Of a stretch of DNA of 64,000 bases, positions 36,072 through 45,225 are shown piece after piece. The notes under the pieces were generated by a model, which was not told the DNA's origin, searched no databases, and worked only from the letters and a program-made list of their open reading frames with translations. Both the position numbers and the translations under genes were made by a program. Origin of the DNA: Korobacter sp036501185 (GTDB taxonomy: Bacteria > Acidobacteriota > Terriglobia > Terriglobales > Acidobacteriaceae); the NCBI GenBank assembly GCA_036501185.1, contig DASYAU010000164.1, forward strand, positions 62,001 through 126,000. Reading direction: 5' to 3'. The number at the start of each line of letters is the position of its first letter. Position 1 is the stretch's first letter.

Positions 36072-39000
36072 AAATATTGCCGAATGCGCTCGCTGTAGCG
36101 GCTATACAAGAACGATACCGCTACCAGCAGCGCGCCCACCACGATCAACGTCAGGTAGCGGTCGACGACCGAAAACTTCCAGAGATCGACGATCACGATT
36201 TTCGCCACGCAAACCAGCAGCAGTCCGAGTCCCGTCAGGCGGAACGACCGCTCCTTCACAATCAACGCGCCGATGAAAATCGCCGCCGCCTCCACGCCCC
36301 ACGATAGCGTCACCATCGCGTGGTCCATCTTCAGCGCCAGCATCGTTGTCAGCAATGCCACCGCTACGAAGAAAATCGGCTGCTCCGCGTGTCTCTCCAA
36401 CCGCCGCACCAGCAAACGCCATCCTGCAATGCCCGCAGGCAGCGGCGTCCGTCGCCGGTTCTCGAACCCCAATGGCAATGCCGCGAGCAGCAGGAAGATC
36501 GCACAGCTCATCACCCCAAAGCGCCCGCTCCAGTCGTTCCCGCTGAAGTAGCTTCCGCCGAACAGGTTGTGGAACATCCCGCGCGTCAGCACTGCTACCG
36601 ACATCAACACTGCTTGCTGCGCGAACACCGTCTGCTTCGCCAACACTGCGATTGCCAGCAGCGCGATCACGCTCGCCGCCCACGCCACCACCACCCATTC
36701 ATTTGCGATCTCGAAGTAGAGCAGCGCCATCACCGCGGCAGTGCCGAAGTAGGCAAACAAAATCGTCGGATCGAACCGTCGCCCGGCCTTCGCCTCGCGG
36801 CTCCCCCGCAGATATACGTAGTAGTAAATCGCGACCATCGGCAGCACCGTCACCGTACGCGTACTCAGCCACCCTCCAACTTCGCGTGTGCCGAGGTTCG
36901 CAAAGAAGATACGGGTGAACGATCCCGCCAGAGTGATATAAGCCTGCCAGCGCCAGTGCGAAACCTTGCGGAACGCGCCGTACTCATACAACACCAACCC
37001 GAGCAGCGCCCAGCCCACGGCGATCGCCACCGGCGTCAGCTCGTACCACATCAATCCCACGGCTAACCCTGAGGCCATCCACGCGTGAATTGGCGCGATT
37101 CTCGCCGGCAGCTCCAACAATTCTGCCATTGCATACAAGCTGGCAATCACGATCAGGCAGACCACCAGCCGCACCATGTCGTGTACGTTGGGCGAGCTCT
37201 GGAACAAATTTAAGAAGCCGGCTTCGCATGCACTCAGTATCCCGATCGCGAAGGCCTGCCACGCGAGTGTGCTCCAGCGCGTCCAGCGGCTCACCGCCAT
37301 CAGCGCTACCGCGTACACCACCCAAGCCGCGGCCACGTAGCGTAGATCGACGCTCAGATAAATCAGCCACAGCCCCAGGATTGTCGCCGCCCACGTATAT
37401 CCCGTGCGGACCCACTCGGCGGCTTCCACGTGAACGCGGCTCGCGCGATATGCCAGCAGGTAGAACACCGCGATCACCGGCAGCACTTTCCAGATTCCTA
37501 CATGCACGCCGTGCCACATCGGTGTCGAGCCAACCTCACTCATCACTGCGAGACCAAACGATGTGAGTGCCACGAGGTGTGTATGCCACTGCAATGCGCG
37601 ATACCTGGTGACCTTCGCCGCTTCGATCAGCCCCCACGCGAATAGCGCGAATGCCAGCGCCTGCCACACTCCCGGAACCTCGCAGAACATCAGCAACGCA
37701 GCAGTCGCAGTGCCCGCCCAAGCAAATATCCCGCGCACGAAGCGCTGCTCCAACTCATCGCGATGCTGCGCGAATTTTGCCGTTACATAGAACAATGCCG
37801 CGACTGCCGCTAGCGACACGATGCGGCTCGTAATGTGTCCCGGCAAATTCCAGTGTGCGTTGTAGACCAGGCAACGCCAGCAAGCGAAAGCTGCAATCAC
37901 CAGGTACTGCGCCTGCAAATGGCGCGACTTGATCACCCAACCGAGTACCGCAACCGTCAGCACAGCCGCAGCGAAGGCCACTGCCTGCCAGTCGCCCACA
38001 AACATCGCCCAGCATCCCAGCGTGAGCGTTACCGCCCCTGGATACGAGCTTGCGGTCAGCATTCCATCATCGAACCGCGGAGCGAACATCAGCGGCCAGC
38101 GTTTTCGTAGCAGCGTATTGTTCGCGTAGAACACCGCCGCGATCACCAGCAACAGAATTCCATTCGATACGAGCGGCGTTTCCGTGTGGAATCGCCGCGC
38201 TTCCAGCATCCGCGGCAGCTCTTGAACCAGCACGTTGCCGAGCACTGCGAGGCCGGTCAACGATCCCAATCGTCGGAACAACGCCTCGCCGGTGAAGATG
38301 CCCGCGAACAGCAGCATCTCTCCGCCCATCAGCCACAGGATCGACGTGTTCGATCCCGCATATTTGAACGGTACCGCCGTCAGCATCAGCGCCGTGCCGA
38401 TGATCGTCAGCACCACGAATGCATCGCGCCGCCGTTTCGTCACCGGCAGTTGACCGATGGCGAATTCCAGCGCTCCCAATATCAGCAGCGCGTAAAACGC
38501 CCACTGCGGATGCGCCGACTGGAATTTCATCACCAGCAGAAGAAGCACGGTGTTCAAGATCGCTGCCGCCGTCGACAGCCGCTCCTGTGCCGCATTCTCA
38601 ACCTTGCGAATTACGTACGAAGTCCGGAACGCCGCCCAATAAAAGACGAGCAGGGAAGAACTCGCCATGAACTCCGGAAACACCTGCCCCGTCGCTCCGT
38701 GTTCGCCGAGCAACCGCCACAACCAATAGAAGTGGTTGCCGTAGCTCGAAACGATCGCGAAGACTTCCAGCTCGAACCAGCGCAGCTTCACCACGATCGC
38801 AACCACCGCCAACGCCAGGATCACTCCCGCCACCAGGCTATACACCGTGTCGTGACTGAGCGCGATCGTCGAGTACGCCAGCAGGAAAGCGAACCCGGTC
38901 ACTAGTTGCGAGCGATAGCGAAGTGTGTGTGCCCCCATCGCTCCGGCGACGAAGAGCATCACCACGGCGTCGACCACTTGCGAGTCGATCAGCCGCATCA

Positions 39001-39892
39001 TCGCTACGTGGTTCAGCGCATAGCTCACAAAGAACAGCAGTGCCCAGCCGCCACCAATTCCGGTGCGCCCCAGGATGCGATAGTTCGGCTTCCGTTCCAG
39101 GAACACTCCGCCGAGCAGCATCACCAGCGCAATCGCCGTGCTCAGCGCGACTTTTGCCAGTGGCCCATAGTTCCAGAAATAGGTCACGCCCCAACCGGCA
39201 ATGCCGATCACCAGCAGGATGACGCCGATCTTGCTCAGCCAGTTCGTGCCCAGCATCTGCTCCAGCGCCAAGCTCGTGCGCACTCTCTCTCCGACAGGCT
39301 TGCGCGGCGGCGCGGACGCAAACACCGGCGGCGGAATCGGCAATAGGTCGCGGCGTGTCAGCACCGGGGACGCGGGCACTGCTTTCGGTGGTGTCGGCGG
39401 AACCACGGCAGGAGGCGTTGGCGGAGTGACAGGAGGCGTTGGCGCGACTGGCTTCGGCGGCTCCTGCACTTTCGGCGCCATCGGAGGTGGTGTTTTCACG
39501 CTCGCCGACCAAGCCGCAATCGCTTCCACCCGCGGCGTCACATCCACAGGCTTCGACGTCACTGGTTCCGGCGTAACCATCGTCGGTTTCTCTACCGCCG
39601 CTGTTTCGGGAGTTTGGGCCGTACTCGGTGTGACGCCCTGCCTCTTCAGCGCGCCGAATTCATTCGCAGTCTCAGCCGCAATCCGCACCGCGCGCTCTGC
39701 GAGGGTCGTTATTCGCTGCACATCGCCGCGAAGGGTTTCGATTTCGGCTTCCATGCGGACTGTCTTCTCGCGCCATTTGTACGCCCGCCATGCCGCCGCG
39801 CTGAGCGCCACCAGGACGAAGAATCCGGCCCATACGTCCGAGCTCTCGATCAGACAAAACAGCGCGACGACGAGTGCGATGATTTCCAGCAT
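36068..39892 (-). CDS. Giant DUF2339 polytopic membrane protein
   Basis: About 1274 residues. After two hydrophobic segments at the N-terminus (LEIIALVVALFCLIE, GFFVLVALSAAAW) comes a short coiled coil (about residues 45-80), a Pro/Thr/Val-rich linker to about residue 190, and then some 30 or more transmembrane segments from LGTNWLSKIGVILLVIG to the end. This layout, including the N-W-L-x-K-I-G motif, is that of DUF2339. The function is unknown; links to cell-envelope or sugar-related transport are only speculation. The start may be ATG 39892 (chosen because a membrane segment begins there) or GTG 40024. It is coupled to the M48 protease. Confidence 0.85.
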   Translation of the reverse strand: MLEIIALVVALFCLIESSDVWAGFFVLVALSAAAWRAYKWREKTVRMEAEIETLRGDVQRITTLAERAVRIAAETANEFGALKRQGVTPSTAQTPETAAVEKPTMVTPEPVTSKPVDVTPRVEAIAAWSASVKTPPPMAPKVQEPPKPVAPTPPVTPPTPPAVVPPTPPKAVPASPVLTRRDLLPIPPPVFASAPPRKPVGERVRTSLALEQMLGTNWLSKIGVILLVIGIAGWGVTYFWNYGPLAKVALSTAIALVMLLGGVFLERKPNYRILGRTGIGGGWALLFFVSYALNHVAMMRLIDSQVVDAVVMLFVAGAMGAHTLRYRSQLVTGFAFLLAYSTIALSHDTVYSLVAGVILALAVVAIVVKLRWFELEVFAIVSSYGNHFYWLWRLLGEHGATGQVFPEFMASSSLLVFYWAAFRTSYVIRKVENAAQERLSTAAAILNTVLLLLVMKFQSAHPQWAFYALLILGALEFAIGQLPVTKRRRDAFVVLTIIGTALMLTAVPFKYAGSNTSILWLMGGEMLLFAGIFTGEALFRRLGSLTGLAVLGNVLVQELPRMLEARRFHTETPLVSNGILLLVIAAVFYANNTLLRKRWPLMFAPRFDDGMLTASSYPGAVTLTLGCWAMFVGDWQAVAFAAAVLTVAVLGWVIKSRHLQAQYLVIAAFACWRCLVYNAHWNLPGHITSRIVSLAAVAALFYVTAKFAQHRDELEQRFVRGIFAWAGTATAALLMFCEVPGVWQALAFALFAWGLIEAAKVTRYRALQWHTHLVALTSFGLAVMSEVGSTPMWHGVHVGIWKVLPVIAVFYLLAYRASRVHVEAAEWVRTGYTWAATILGLWLIYLSVDLRYVAAAWVVYAVALMAVSRWTRWSTLAWQAFAIGILSACEAGFLNLFQSSPNVHDMVRLVVCLIVIASLYAMAELLELPARIAPIHAWMASGLAVGLMWYELTPVAIAVGWALLGLVLYEYGAFRKVSHWRWQAYITLAGSFTRIFFANLGTREVGGWLSTRTVTVLPMVAIYYYVYLRGSREAKAGRRFDPTILFAYFGTAAVMALLYFEIANEWVVVAWAASVIALLAIAVLAKQTVFAQQAVLMSVAVLTRGMFHNLFGGSYFSGNDWSGRFGVMSCAIFLLLAALPLGFENRRRTPLPAGIAGWRLLVRRLERHAEQPIFFVAVALLTTMLALKMDHAMVTLSWGVEAAAIFIGALIVKERSFRLTGLGLLLVCVAKIVIVDLWKFSVVDRYLTLIVVGALLVAVSFLYSRYSERIRQYL

Positions 39893-40114
39893 GGTCAGGT
39901 TTGGGCTTTTCTGCCCCCGATAGTAGAACGGACGCTCCCGAATTTCTTGCAAGAAATGCAGCGCCGTCCCTCTCCAGTACAGCCACCGCAGCTTCGTCGC
40001 ATCCAGGTCGCGCGCGTTTGACACCCTATTTTCTGCCGCTTAGAATCGAGTTCAGGCGAAGCGCGTCCGCGCTCCGCCTTCTTCAGCCGCATTCCGCGGC
40101 TTGCCTCGCAGATT

Positions 40115-40191
<77 letters not shown>

Positions 40192-40305
40192 GAATCGCAT
40201 CAAGATTTCCAGTCGTTTCCCGCAGCTCTCCTCCATTTACCCCACGCCTCTTTCGTGCAACAATCTACGAACTCTCGATCACTCCTGCTCGCGTGAGGTT
40301 TCCCT

Positions 40306-41181
40306 GTGAAGTTGCTTTTGAAATTCAACCTCATCTTTCTGTTGCTTGCCGGAACCGGCCTGGCTCTTGTCGCCCACGTCGCCTATCGCTTCCTCATGCA
40401 AAATGCCGAAGGCCAGGTTTTGCAGCAAGCCAAGCTGATGATGGAGAGCGCGCGCGCCACCCGCGACTACACCTCCGATCAGCTCAAGCCGCTGCTCCAA
40501 AAAGTAGTGGGACACGAAACCCAGTTCATCCCGCAAACCGTCCCCGCTTACGGCGCTACCGAAAGCTTCAACCTGCTTCGCAAGCGCTATCCCGAATACA
40601 CCTATAAAGAAGCTGCGCTCAATCCAACCAACCCCCGCGATCGCGCCGAAGACTACGAAGCCGACATCATCAACACCTTCCGCAATCATCCCGATCAAAC
40701 GGAAATCGTCGGCAAGCGCAGCACCCCCTCGGGCGTCACTTTGTATTTAGCGCACCCCATTGCCACCAAGCCCGGCTGCCTCGAGTGCCACGACACGCCC
40801 TCCGACGCTCCCGCCGCGCTGCTGAACACCTACGGTCCGGCGAACGGCTTTGGTTGGAAAGCCGGCGACATCAGCGCCGCCCAGATCGTTTCTGTGCCCA
40901 CTGCGGTACCGATCCACATCGCCGACAAAGCGTACTCGTCGCTGGTGATTTATTTGTTCGTCACCTTCCTGCTCACGTTGTTTGCGATTGATGCCGCGCT
41001 CTATTTCGTCGTCATCCGGCCCGTCGGACAGCTCGCCGCCATGGCCGAACGCGTCAGCCGCGGCGATCTCGACATTCCCGAAATCCCCGTCAGCGGCAAC
41101 GACGAAATCGGCGCTCTCACTTCGTCCTTCAACCGCATGTACGTCACGGTCGTCAAAGCTCTGAAGATGTTGAACGAGTAA
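40306..41181 (+). CDS. Membrane haem-c sensor with HAMP domain (DUF3365/Tll0287-like)
   Basis: A 291-residue membrane protein with a transmembrane helix at the N-terminus, a periplasmic DUF3365 (Tll0287-like) domain, a second helix (VIYLFVTFLLTLFAIDAALYF) and a HAMP domain (PVGQLAAMAERVSRGDLDI, then NDEIGALTSSFNRMY). The periplasmic domain holds CLECH near residue 158, a CxxCH motif for covalent haem c. It ends right after HAMP with no kinase, cyclase or methyl-accepting output domain. It probably senses redox state or a gas and signals through a partner. The convergent Ser/Thr kinase at 41297-42436 is a candidate. The start is GTG 40306 with GAGG upstream. Confidence 0.87.
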   Translation: MKLLLKFNLIFLLLAGTGLALVAHVAYRFLMQNAEGQVLQQAKLMMESARATRDYTSDQLKPLLQKVVGHETQFIPQTVPAYGATESFNLLRKRYPEYTYKEAALNPTNPRDRAEDYEADIINTFRNHPDQTEIVGKRSTPSGVTLYLAHPIATKPGCLECHDTPSDAPAALLNTYGPANGFGWKAGDISAAQIVSVPTAVPIHIADKAYSSLVIYLFVTFLLTLFAIDAALYFVVIRPVGQLAAMAERVSRGDLDIPEIPVSGNDEIGALTSSFNRMYVTVVKALKMLNE

Positions 41182-41220
41182 CGCTGAGGCGAAGCCGCTC
41201 TCGCACCATCACCGCCTCTT

Positions 41221-41254
41221 GTCATCCAGAGGAGCGGAGCGACGAAGGACCTGC
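41221..41254. repeat. Fragment of a common intergenic repeat
   Basis: GTCATCC..GGAGCGGAGCGACGAAGGACCTGC resembles a family of short intergenic repeats (TCATCCTGAGCGAAGC...AAGGACCTG) that I know from Acidobacteriota and some other genomes. It is the only copy in this window, so the call rests on recall. It fills most of the 115-base gap between two convergent genes. Confidence 0.35.
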
Positions 41255-41296
41255 TTTTCGCTTTTTGAGGGGAGCCACGCTGCTTGGTGAGGTTGT

Positions 41297-42436
41297 TTAG
41301 AACTCGCCGCTGGCGTGCAGGTGCTTCTTCACCCCAACCATGAAGTTCTTCCGGTTGGCCTCGGAATCGATCTCTTTCGCCACCTTGTCGCACAGCTCGC
41401 GCAAGTTATTTGAGCTGCTCGACGCCCGTTTCACAATCACCTTCGCAATCGGGCCGACATAATTCGCCAGTTGCTGCGTGATATCGCTCAGCACCGCTGG
41501 ATCGTATCCCTTGCCCATCGCGGCCACCGTGTTTGACGAGAACGGCGTCAGCGGCGATCTGGGCATCGGGTTCATCGTTTCCATAGTCACGGCCAAGTGC
41601 GCATTCGAGTCGAGGTTCACCATATTCATCGCCCCCAGGAACTCGCCCGCATTTTGGAACCGCTCGTTGGGATTTTTCGCCAGCGCGCGCATCACCACTG
41701 CCGAGAGAAGCTCCGGAATCGCCGGATTGATCCGTGATGGCGGAATGGGCGTTACTTGCAAATGGTTGTTGATGATCTCCGGCAGGCTCTTGCCCTCGAT
41801 CGGGAGCCGCCCGGTCACCACTTCATAGAACGTCACGCCCATGGAATAAAGATCGCTGCGTGCATCCTGCGGCTCTCCGCGAATCTGCTCTGGAGAAATG
41901 TAATGTACTGATCCAATCAGCGAACCCGATGACGTCAACCTCGGGTCCGGCGAATCGCGTAGTGCCAGGCCAAAGTCCAGCAGCTTCACCTGCCCGGCGC
42001 TATTGATCATGATGTTCGATGGCTTGATGTCGCGGTGCACCACACCCGCCGAGTGCGCGTATGCCAGGGCCGAAAGCGCCTGCCGTATGTAGCTCAACCC
42101 GTCGCGCAGCGGTAGGCCGCGCACCAGGTGTTCGTTGAGGTTGATTCCCTCCACGTACTCCATCACCATGATGAGCTGGTCTTCGTGTTGCAATGCGGTG
42201 TGCAGGGCCGCAATGTTCGGGTGGTTCAGGTTGGCCAATACGCGGATCTCGCGTACAAAGCGATCGGTCACTTCGGGCCGTCGCGCCGCGCCCGAGAGTA
42301 ATACCTTCATCGCCTCAATGCGCTGCGAAATCGAGTGGCGGACTTGGTACACCTCGCCCATGCCACCATTTCCAATGACCGAAAGAATCTCGTACGACCC
42401 AACTTGTGTCCCTGGTCCCCACGCCATAGTGGGCAT
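41297..42436 (-). CDS. Cytoplasmic Ser/Thr protein kinase
   Basis: A 379-residue PknB-type kinase without a transmembrane helix. The Gly loop is GNGGMGEVYQVRH, HRDIKPSN lies near residue 133, LLDFGLA follows, and SPEQIRGEPQDARSDLYSMG marks the C-lobe. After residue 280 a short linker leads to a C-terminal domain (NYVGPIAKVIVKRASSSS, then LCDKVAKEIDSEANRKNF) that recurs in bacterial kinases and recalls DUF8082. Starts at 42436 or 42427 are both possible. It lies 35 bases downstream of the winged-helix/propeller gene, so the two are probably co-transcribed. It faces the haem-HAMP sensor gene. Confidence 0.92.
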   Translation of the reverse strand: MPTMAWGPGTQVGSYEILSVIGNGGMGEVYQVRHSISQRIEAMKVLLSGAARRPEVTDRFVREIRVLANLNHPNIAALHTALQHEDQLIMVMEYVEGINLNEHLVRGLPLRDGLSYIRQALSALAYAHSAGVVHRDIKPSNIMINSAGQVKLLDFGLALRDSPDPRLTSSGSLIGSVHYISPEQIRGEPQDARSDLYSMGVTFYEVVTGRLPIEGKSLPEIINNHLQVTPIPPSRINPAIPELLSAVVMRALAKNPNERFQNAGEFLGAMNMVNLDSNAHLAVTMETMNPMPRSPLTPFSSNTVAAMGKGYDPAVLSDITQQLANYVGPIAKVIVKRASSSSNNLRELCDKVAKEIDSEANRKNFMVGVKKHLHASGEF

Positions 42437-42471
42437 AATTGTACTGGAACCAGCCAATTCCGCCGCGATTT

Positions 42472-43857
42472 CTAGCGAAAGTCCTCGAGTTGCATTACGC
42501 TGCTCGCGCTCTCCGAATCCTGCCGGTCGAAAGCCACTTTGCTGGCATCGGCATTCACCGCAAGCCAGAATGGAAATCGTCCCAGGCTGGTGATCTGCCG
42601 CAAGCTCCGCGACGTCACGTCCACCGCGCTCAATTCCGCCACATTTTGCGGTCCTTCTTCTACGAAGTAGATCGAGTTCTGCGAAATGCCCCAGGCCGCC
42701 CACGTCACCGGCTTCACGCTGAAAGGAAGCGGCGCCTCAGTTCCTCCTCCCGAAGGAACGCTCCAGATCTCCGGGTTCGGAAATTGCGTCCGCGCATAAT
42801 AGAACGTTTTCCCATCCGGCGATTCAAATCCCGAGAACCCGCCTTCGTGCGTGATCTGCGTGGCCTCGCCGCCCTGCGACGGCATCTTCCAAACTTCGAA
42901 CCTTCCTGTCCGATCGGAAGCGAAGAAAATGAACCTGCCATCGCGCGACCAGCTTGGGACGCTGTTATTTGACCCACCCGCCATCAGCAATCTTGGGCTG
43001 TCGCCATCCACCCCAACCACCATGATTCCCGAAGCCTTGCTCAGGTGCGTATCGAAGGCGATCAGCCGTCCGTCCGGCGACCACCTCGGTGTGCCTGCAT
43101 CGCCTAGCGTCGTGATCTGGTGCGCCTCGCTGCCATCTGTGTTGCACACCCACAGGTTCACTCCCGCGCCACGATTCGCCATGAACACAATCTTTTTTCC
43201 ATCCGGCGAATACTGCGGACCTTCATTCCTTCCGCCGGTCGCCACCACCCTCATCGCTCCTTTGATCGTGGCGTCGCCCATATACGCCGGTTCACCGGGT
43301 AGCGTGTTCTCCCGAAATCTCGGGTGAATCAGCATCACAAGTCCCACCACCAGGCAGCCAAAAGCAATGAGTCCACCCAACGGCTTTCGCACCCAACTTT
43401 CACGAAGTGGTTTCGGCGGGGCAACTTCTGGCGCGGTGATCTTCTGCGGTACTGGCGCCAGAGCGATCGTTGGCTTGGTGACTGACGGCGGTTCCGGAAC
43501 TGCAGCCGTCTCAACCGCCGCTTCGCGTTCCACCTTCGCTATAAATCGGTATCCCCGCCGTGGCAGCGTCTCGATGTACCGTGGATCCTCGGCCGAGTCG
43601 CTCAACACATCCCGTAGCTTGTTCACCGCCGCGTTCAGCCCGTGGTTGAAATCCACGAATGTTTCGCCCGGCCACAGCCGCTCCTGCAATTCCTCGCGCG
43701 TCACCAACTCCCCCGGGCGCGACACCAGCACCGCCAATATCGCGAACGGCTGGCCGACCAGCTTCATCCGGGTTCCGTACTTCCAGAGTTCGTGTGTCCG
43801 CAAATCGGCCTCGTACGGCCCGAAGCGCACCCGGTCTGGGGAAATGAGGTCGGTCAT
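42472..43857 (-). CDS. Winged-helix DNA-binding protein with membrane helix and PD40 propeller
   Basis: A 461-residue CadC-like regulator. Residues 5-110 form an OmpR/PhoB-type winged helix (VRFGPYEADLRTHELWKYG, LVTREELQERLWPGETFVDF, then a YIETLPRRGYRFIAKVE end). A Pro/Ala-rich linker leads to a transmembrane helix near residues 156-178, then a PD40/TolB-like propeller (GPQYSPDGKKIVFMAN, RWSPDGRLIAFDT, VPSWSRDGRFIFFAS). It would place DNA-binding and sensing on opposite sides of the membrane. The target genes are unknown. ATG 43857 (MTDL) fits the family; 43941 is an alternative. It probably forms an operon with the kinase. Confidence 0.87.
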   Translation of the reverse strand: MTDLISPDRVRFGPYEADLRTHELWKYGTRMKLVGQPFAILAVLVSRPGELVTREELQERLWPGETFVDFNHGLNAAVNKLRDVLSDSAEDPRYIETLPRRGYRFIAKVEREAAVETAAVPEPPSVTKPTIALAPVPQKITAPEVAPPKPLRESWVRKPLGGLIAFGCLVVGLVMLIHPRFRENTLPGEPAYMGDATIKGAMRVVATGGRNEGPQYSPDGKKIVFMANRGAGVNLWVCNTDGSEAHQITTLGDAGTPRWSPDGRLIAFDTHLSKASGIMVVGVDGDSPRLLMAGGSNNSVPSWSRDGRFIFFASDRTGRFEVWKMPSQGGEATQITHEGGFSGFESPDGKTFYYARTQFPNPEIWSVPSGGGTEAPLPFSVKPVTWAAWGISQNSIYFVEEGPQNVAELSAVDVTSRSLRQITSLGRFPFWLAVNADASKVAFDRQDSESASSVMQLEDFR

Positions 43858-44070
43858 TTGCGTCGAACTTGCCCTTCGATAAGTCGGAACTGTTCTTTCC
43901 CCGGTGGCTTCGTAGTGTTCTAGATCCCGAGGTTTCAGCATTTTAGCGGATGAGGTCCGTTCCACGCACAAATGAGCGGCGTTGTATTGAGGTACGTAGC
44001 CACTGCGGCGAATGTTTCCCCAGAAAGCCGGGCCGGCCACCACAAGGTCGCCCCGCAGGAGGGTGAAACC

Positions 44071-45015
44071 ATGAATTACAAAGTTGCATTAGCAAGTCTT
44101 CTGCTCGTCACGGCCGCCGTCGCCTACGCCGATCCCGAACCCTGCAACCTTGCCGTCGTCAGTCGCGAACTTCCCGCCAAAACCAAGGTGTGCGATTCCC
44201 AAACGGTAGCCGCCCTGGCTCGACAGGGCCATGTCTACGAGCAAAACCAGCTCGGCTTGGCCGCCATGCTCGTCGTCGGTCCTAATGTCGATCTCAAGAC
44301 CGCCGCCGAGTGGTTCCAGAAATCCGCTGAACACGGCTACGCTCCCGCGCAGGTCAATCTCGCCGTCCTTTACGTCAATGGTTGGGGTGTCTCCCGCAAC
44401 TACGCCGCGGCCCAACTCTGGCTCCGTCGCGCGGCCGACGCCCACTATGCCCCCGCCTACTTCAACCTCGGCCAGCTTTATTTCAAAGGCATCGGCGTTC
44501 GCCAGGACTACGCCGAGGCCCTCCGCTTTTTCCAACTGGGCGTCGACGCCGGCGACAGCTACTCTCAAACCAACCTCGCCTACATCTACGACCGCGGTCT
44601 CGGTGTCGCGCAGGATGTCAACGCCGCCGTCCGCTGGTACAGCAAGGCCGCCGACGCCGGCAATGCGATGGCTCAAAGCAATCTCGCTGACCTGTATTCC
44701 CACGGCGAAGGCGTTACCCGCGACGAAGCCATGGCTTTCCGTCTCTTCCAGAAAGCCGCAGAGCAGGGTCACACCGGTGCGCAAATCCAAGTCGCGTACC
44801 GTCTGGCCGAAGGCGTAGGCACGTCCAAGGATCCGCGAGCCGCCCTCACCTGGGTCACCGCCGCTGTCTCTTCCGGTGACAACCGCGGCCAGGAGCTTCT
44901 GCACACTCTGCAGCTCCAACTGAAGCCCAGCGAGATCAAGCGCAGCCAGCAAGTCGCCGCCGACCTTCGCCAGAAATCCGCGACCACTGCGAAAGCCGCC
45001 CTCTTTCAACCCTGA
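44071..45015 (+). CDS. Exported Sel1-like repeat protein
   Basis: A 314-residue protein with a signal peptide (KVALASLLLVTAAVAYA) followed by about six Sel1-type TPR repeats (for example AAEWFQKSAEHGYAPAQ, AAVRWYSKAADAGNAMAQ), each with the G-x-G-V turn. Sel1 repeats bind proteins and often link envelope signalling to stress responses. The N-terminal part after the signal has two cysteines (Cys 24, Cys 42) that may pair. AGGAGG about nine bases before the ATG supports the start. It is divergent from the winged-helix/propeller gene. Confidence 0.86.
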   Translation: MNYKVALASLLLVTAAVAYADPEPCNLAVVSRELPAKTKVCDSQTVAALARQGHVYEQNQLGLAAMLVVGPNVDLKTAAEWFQKSAEHGYAPAQVNLAVLYVNGWGVSRNYAAAQLWLRRAADAHYAPAYFNLGQLYFKGIGVRQDYAEALRFFQLGVDAGDSYSQTNLAYIYDRGLGVAQDVNAAVRWYSKAADAGNAMAQSNLADLYSHGEGVTRDEAMAFRLFQKAAEQGHTGAQIQVAYRLAEGVGTSKDPRAALTWVTAAVSSGDNRGQELLHTLQLQLKPSEIKRSQQVAADLRQKSATTAKAALFQP

Positions 45016-45180
45016 CGCGAAAGGGCGCGAAGGCCTGATTAAAGACCTCCGTGCCCTCCGCGCCTCCGTGGTGGGTGTTCCGATTTCCGGGCTATCAATT
45101 TGCTGTTCGTCCCGTCCAACTAGCACGGAAGTTCATAGTTTTACGTGTCTTCCGGAACTCCTGCAGCATCCAAGCAGGGG

Positions 45181-45206
45181 TATAATGAGCGCACTCCTAG
45201 AGGAGT
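45181..45206 (+). promoter_or_regulatory. Consensus -10 box and adjacent palindrome upstream of the S41-like gene
   Basis: TATAAT at 45181-45186 is followed by ACTCCT-AG-AGGAGT (45193-45206), a 6-bp inverted repeat near the expected transcription start. No good -35 box stands 16-18 bases upstream, so the promoter may need an activator. The palindrome could be an operator or a 5-prime hairpin. Confidence 0.4.
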
Positions 45207-45225
45207 TAGCCCTCCAAAGCAGCCC

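Noticed and set aside
40025..40114. Promoter for tRNA(CAT)
   Set aside because: No convincing -35/-10 pair could be placed in this spacer.
45040..45075. Repeat shared with 62261-62290 (CCCTCCGCG-type sequence)
   Set aside because: The similarity is short and GC-biased; two partial matches are too weak to call a repeat family.
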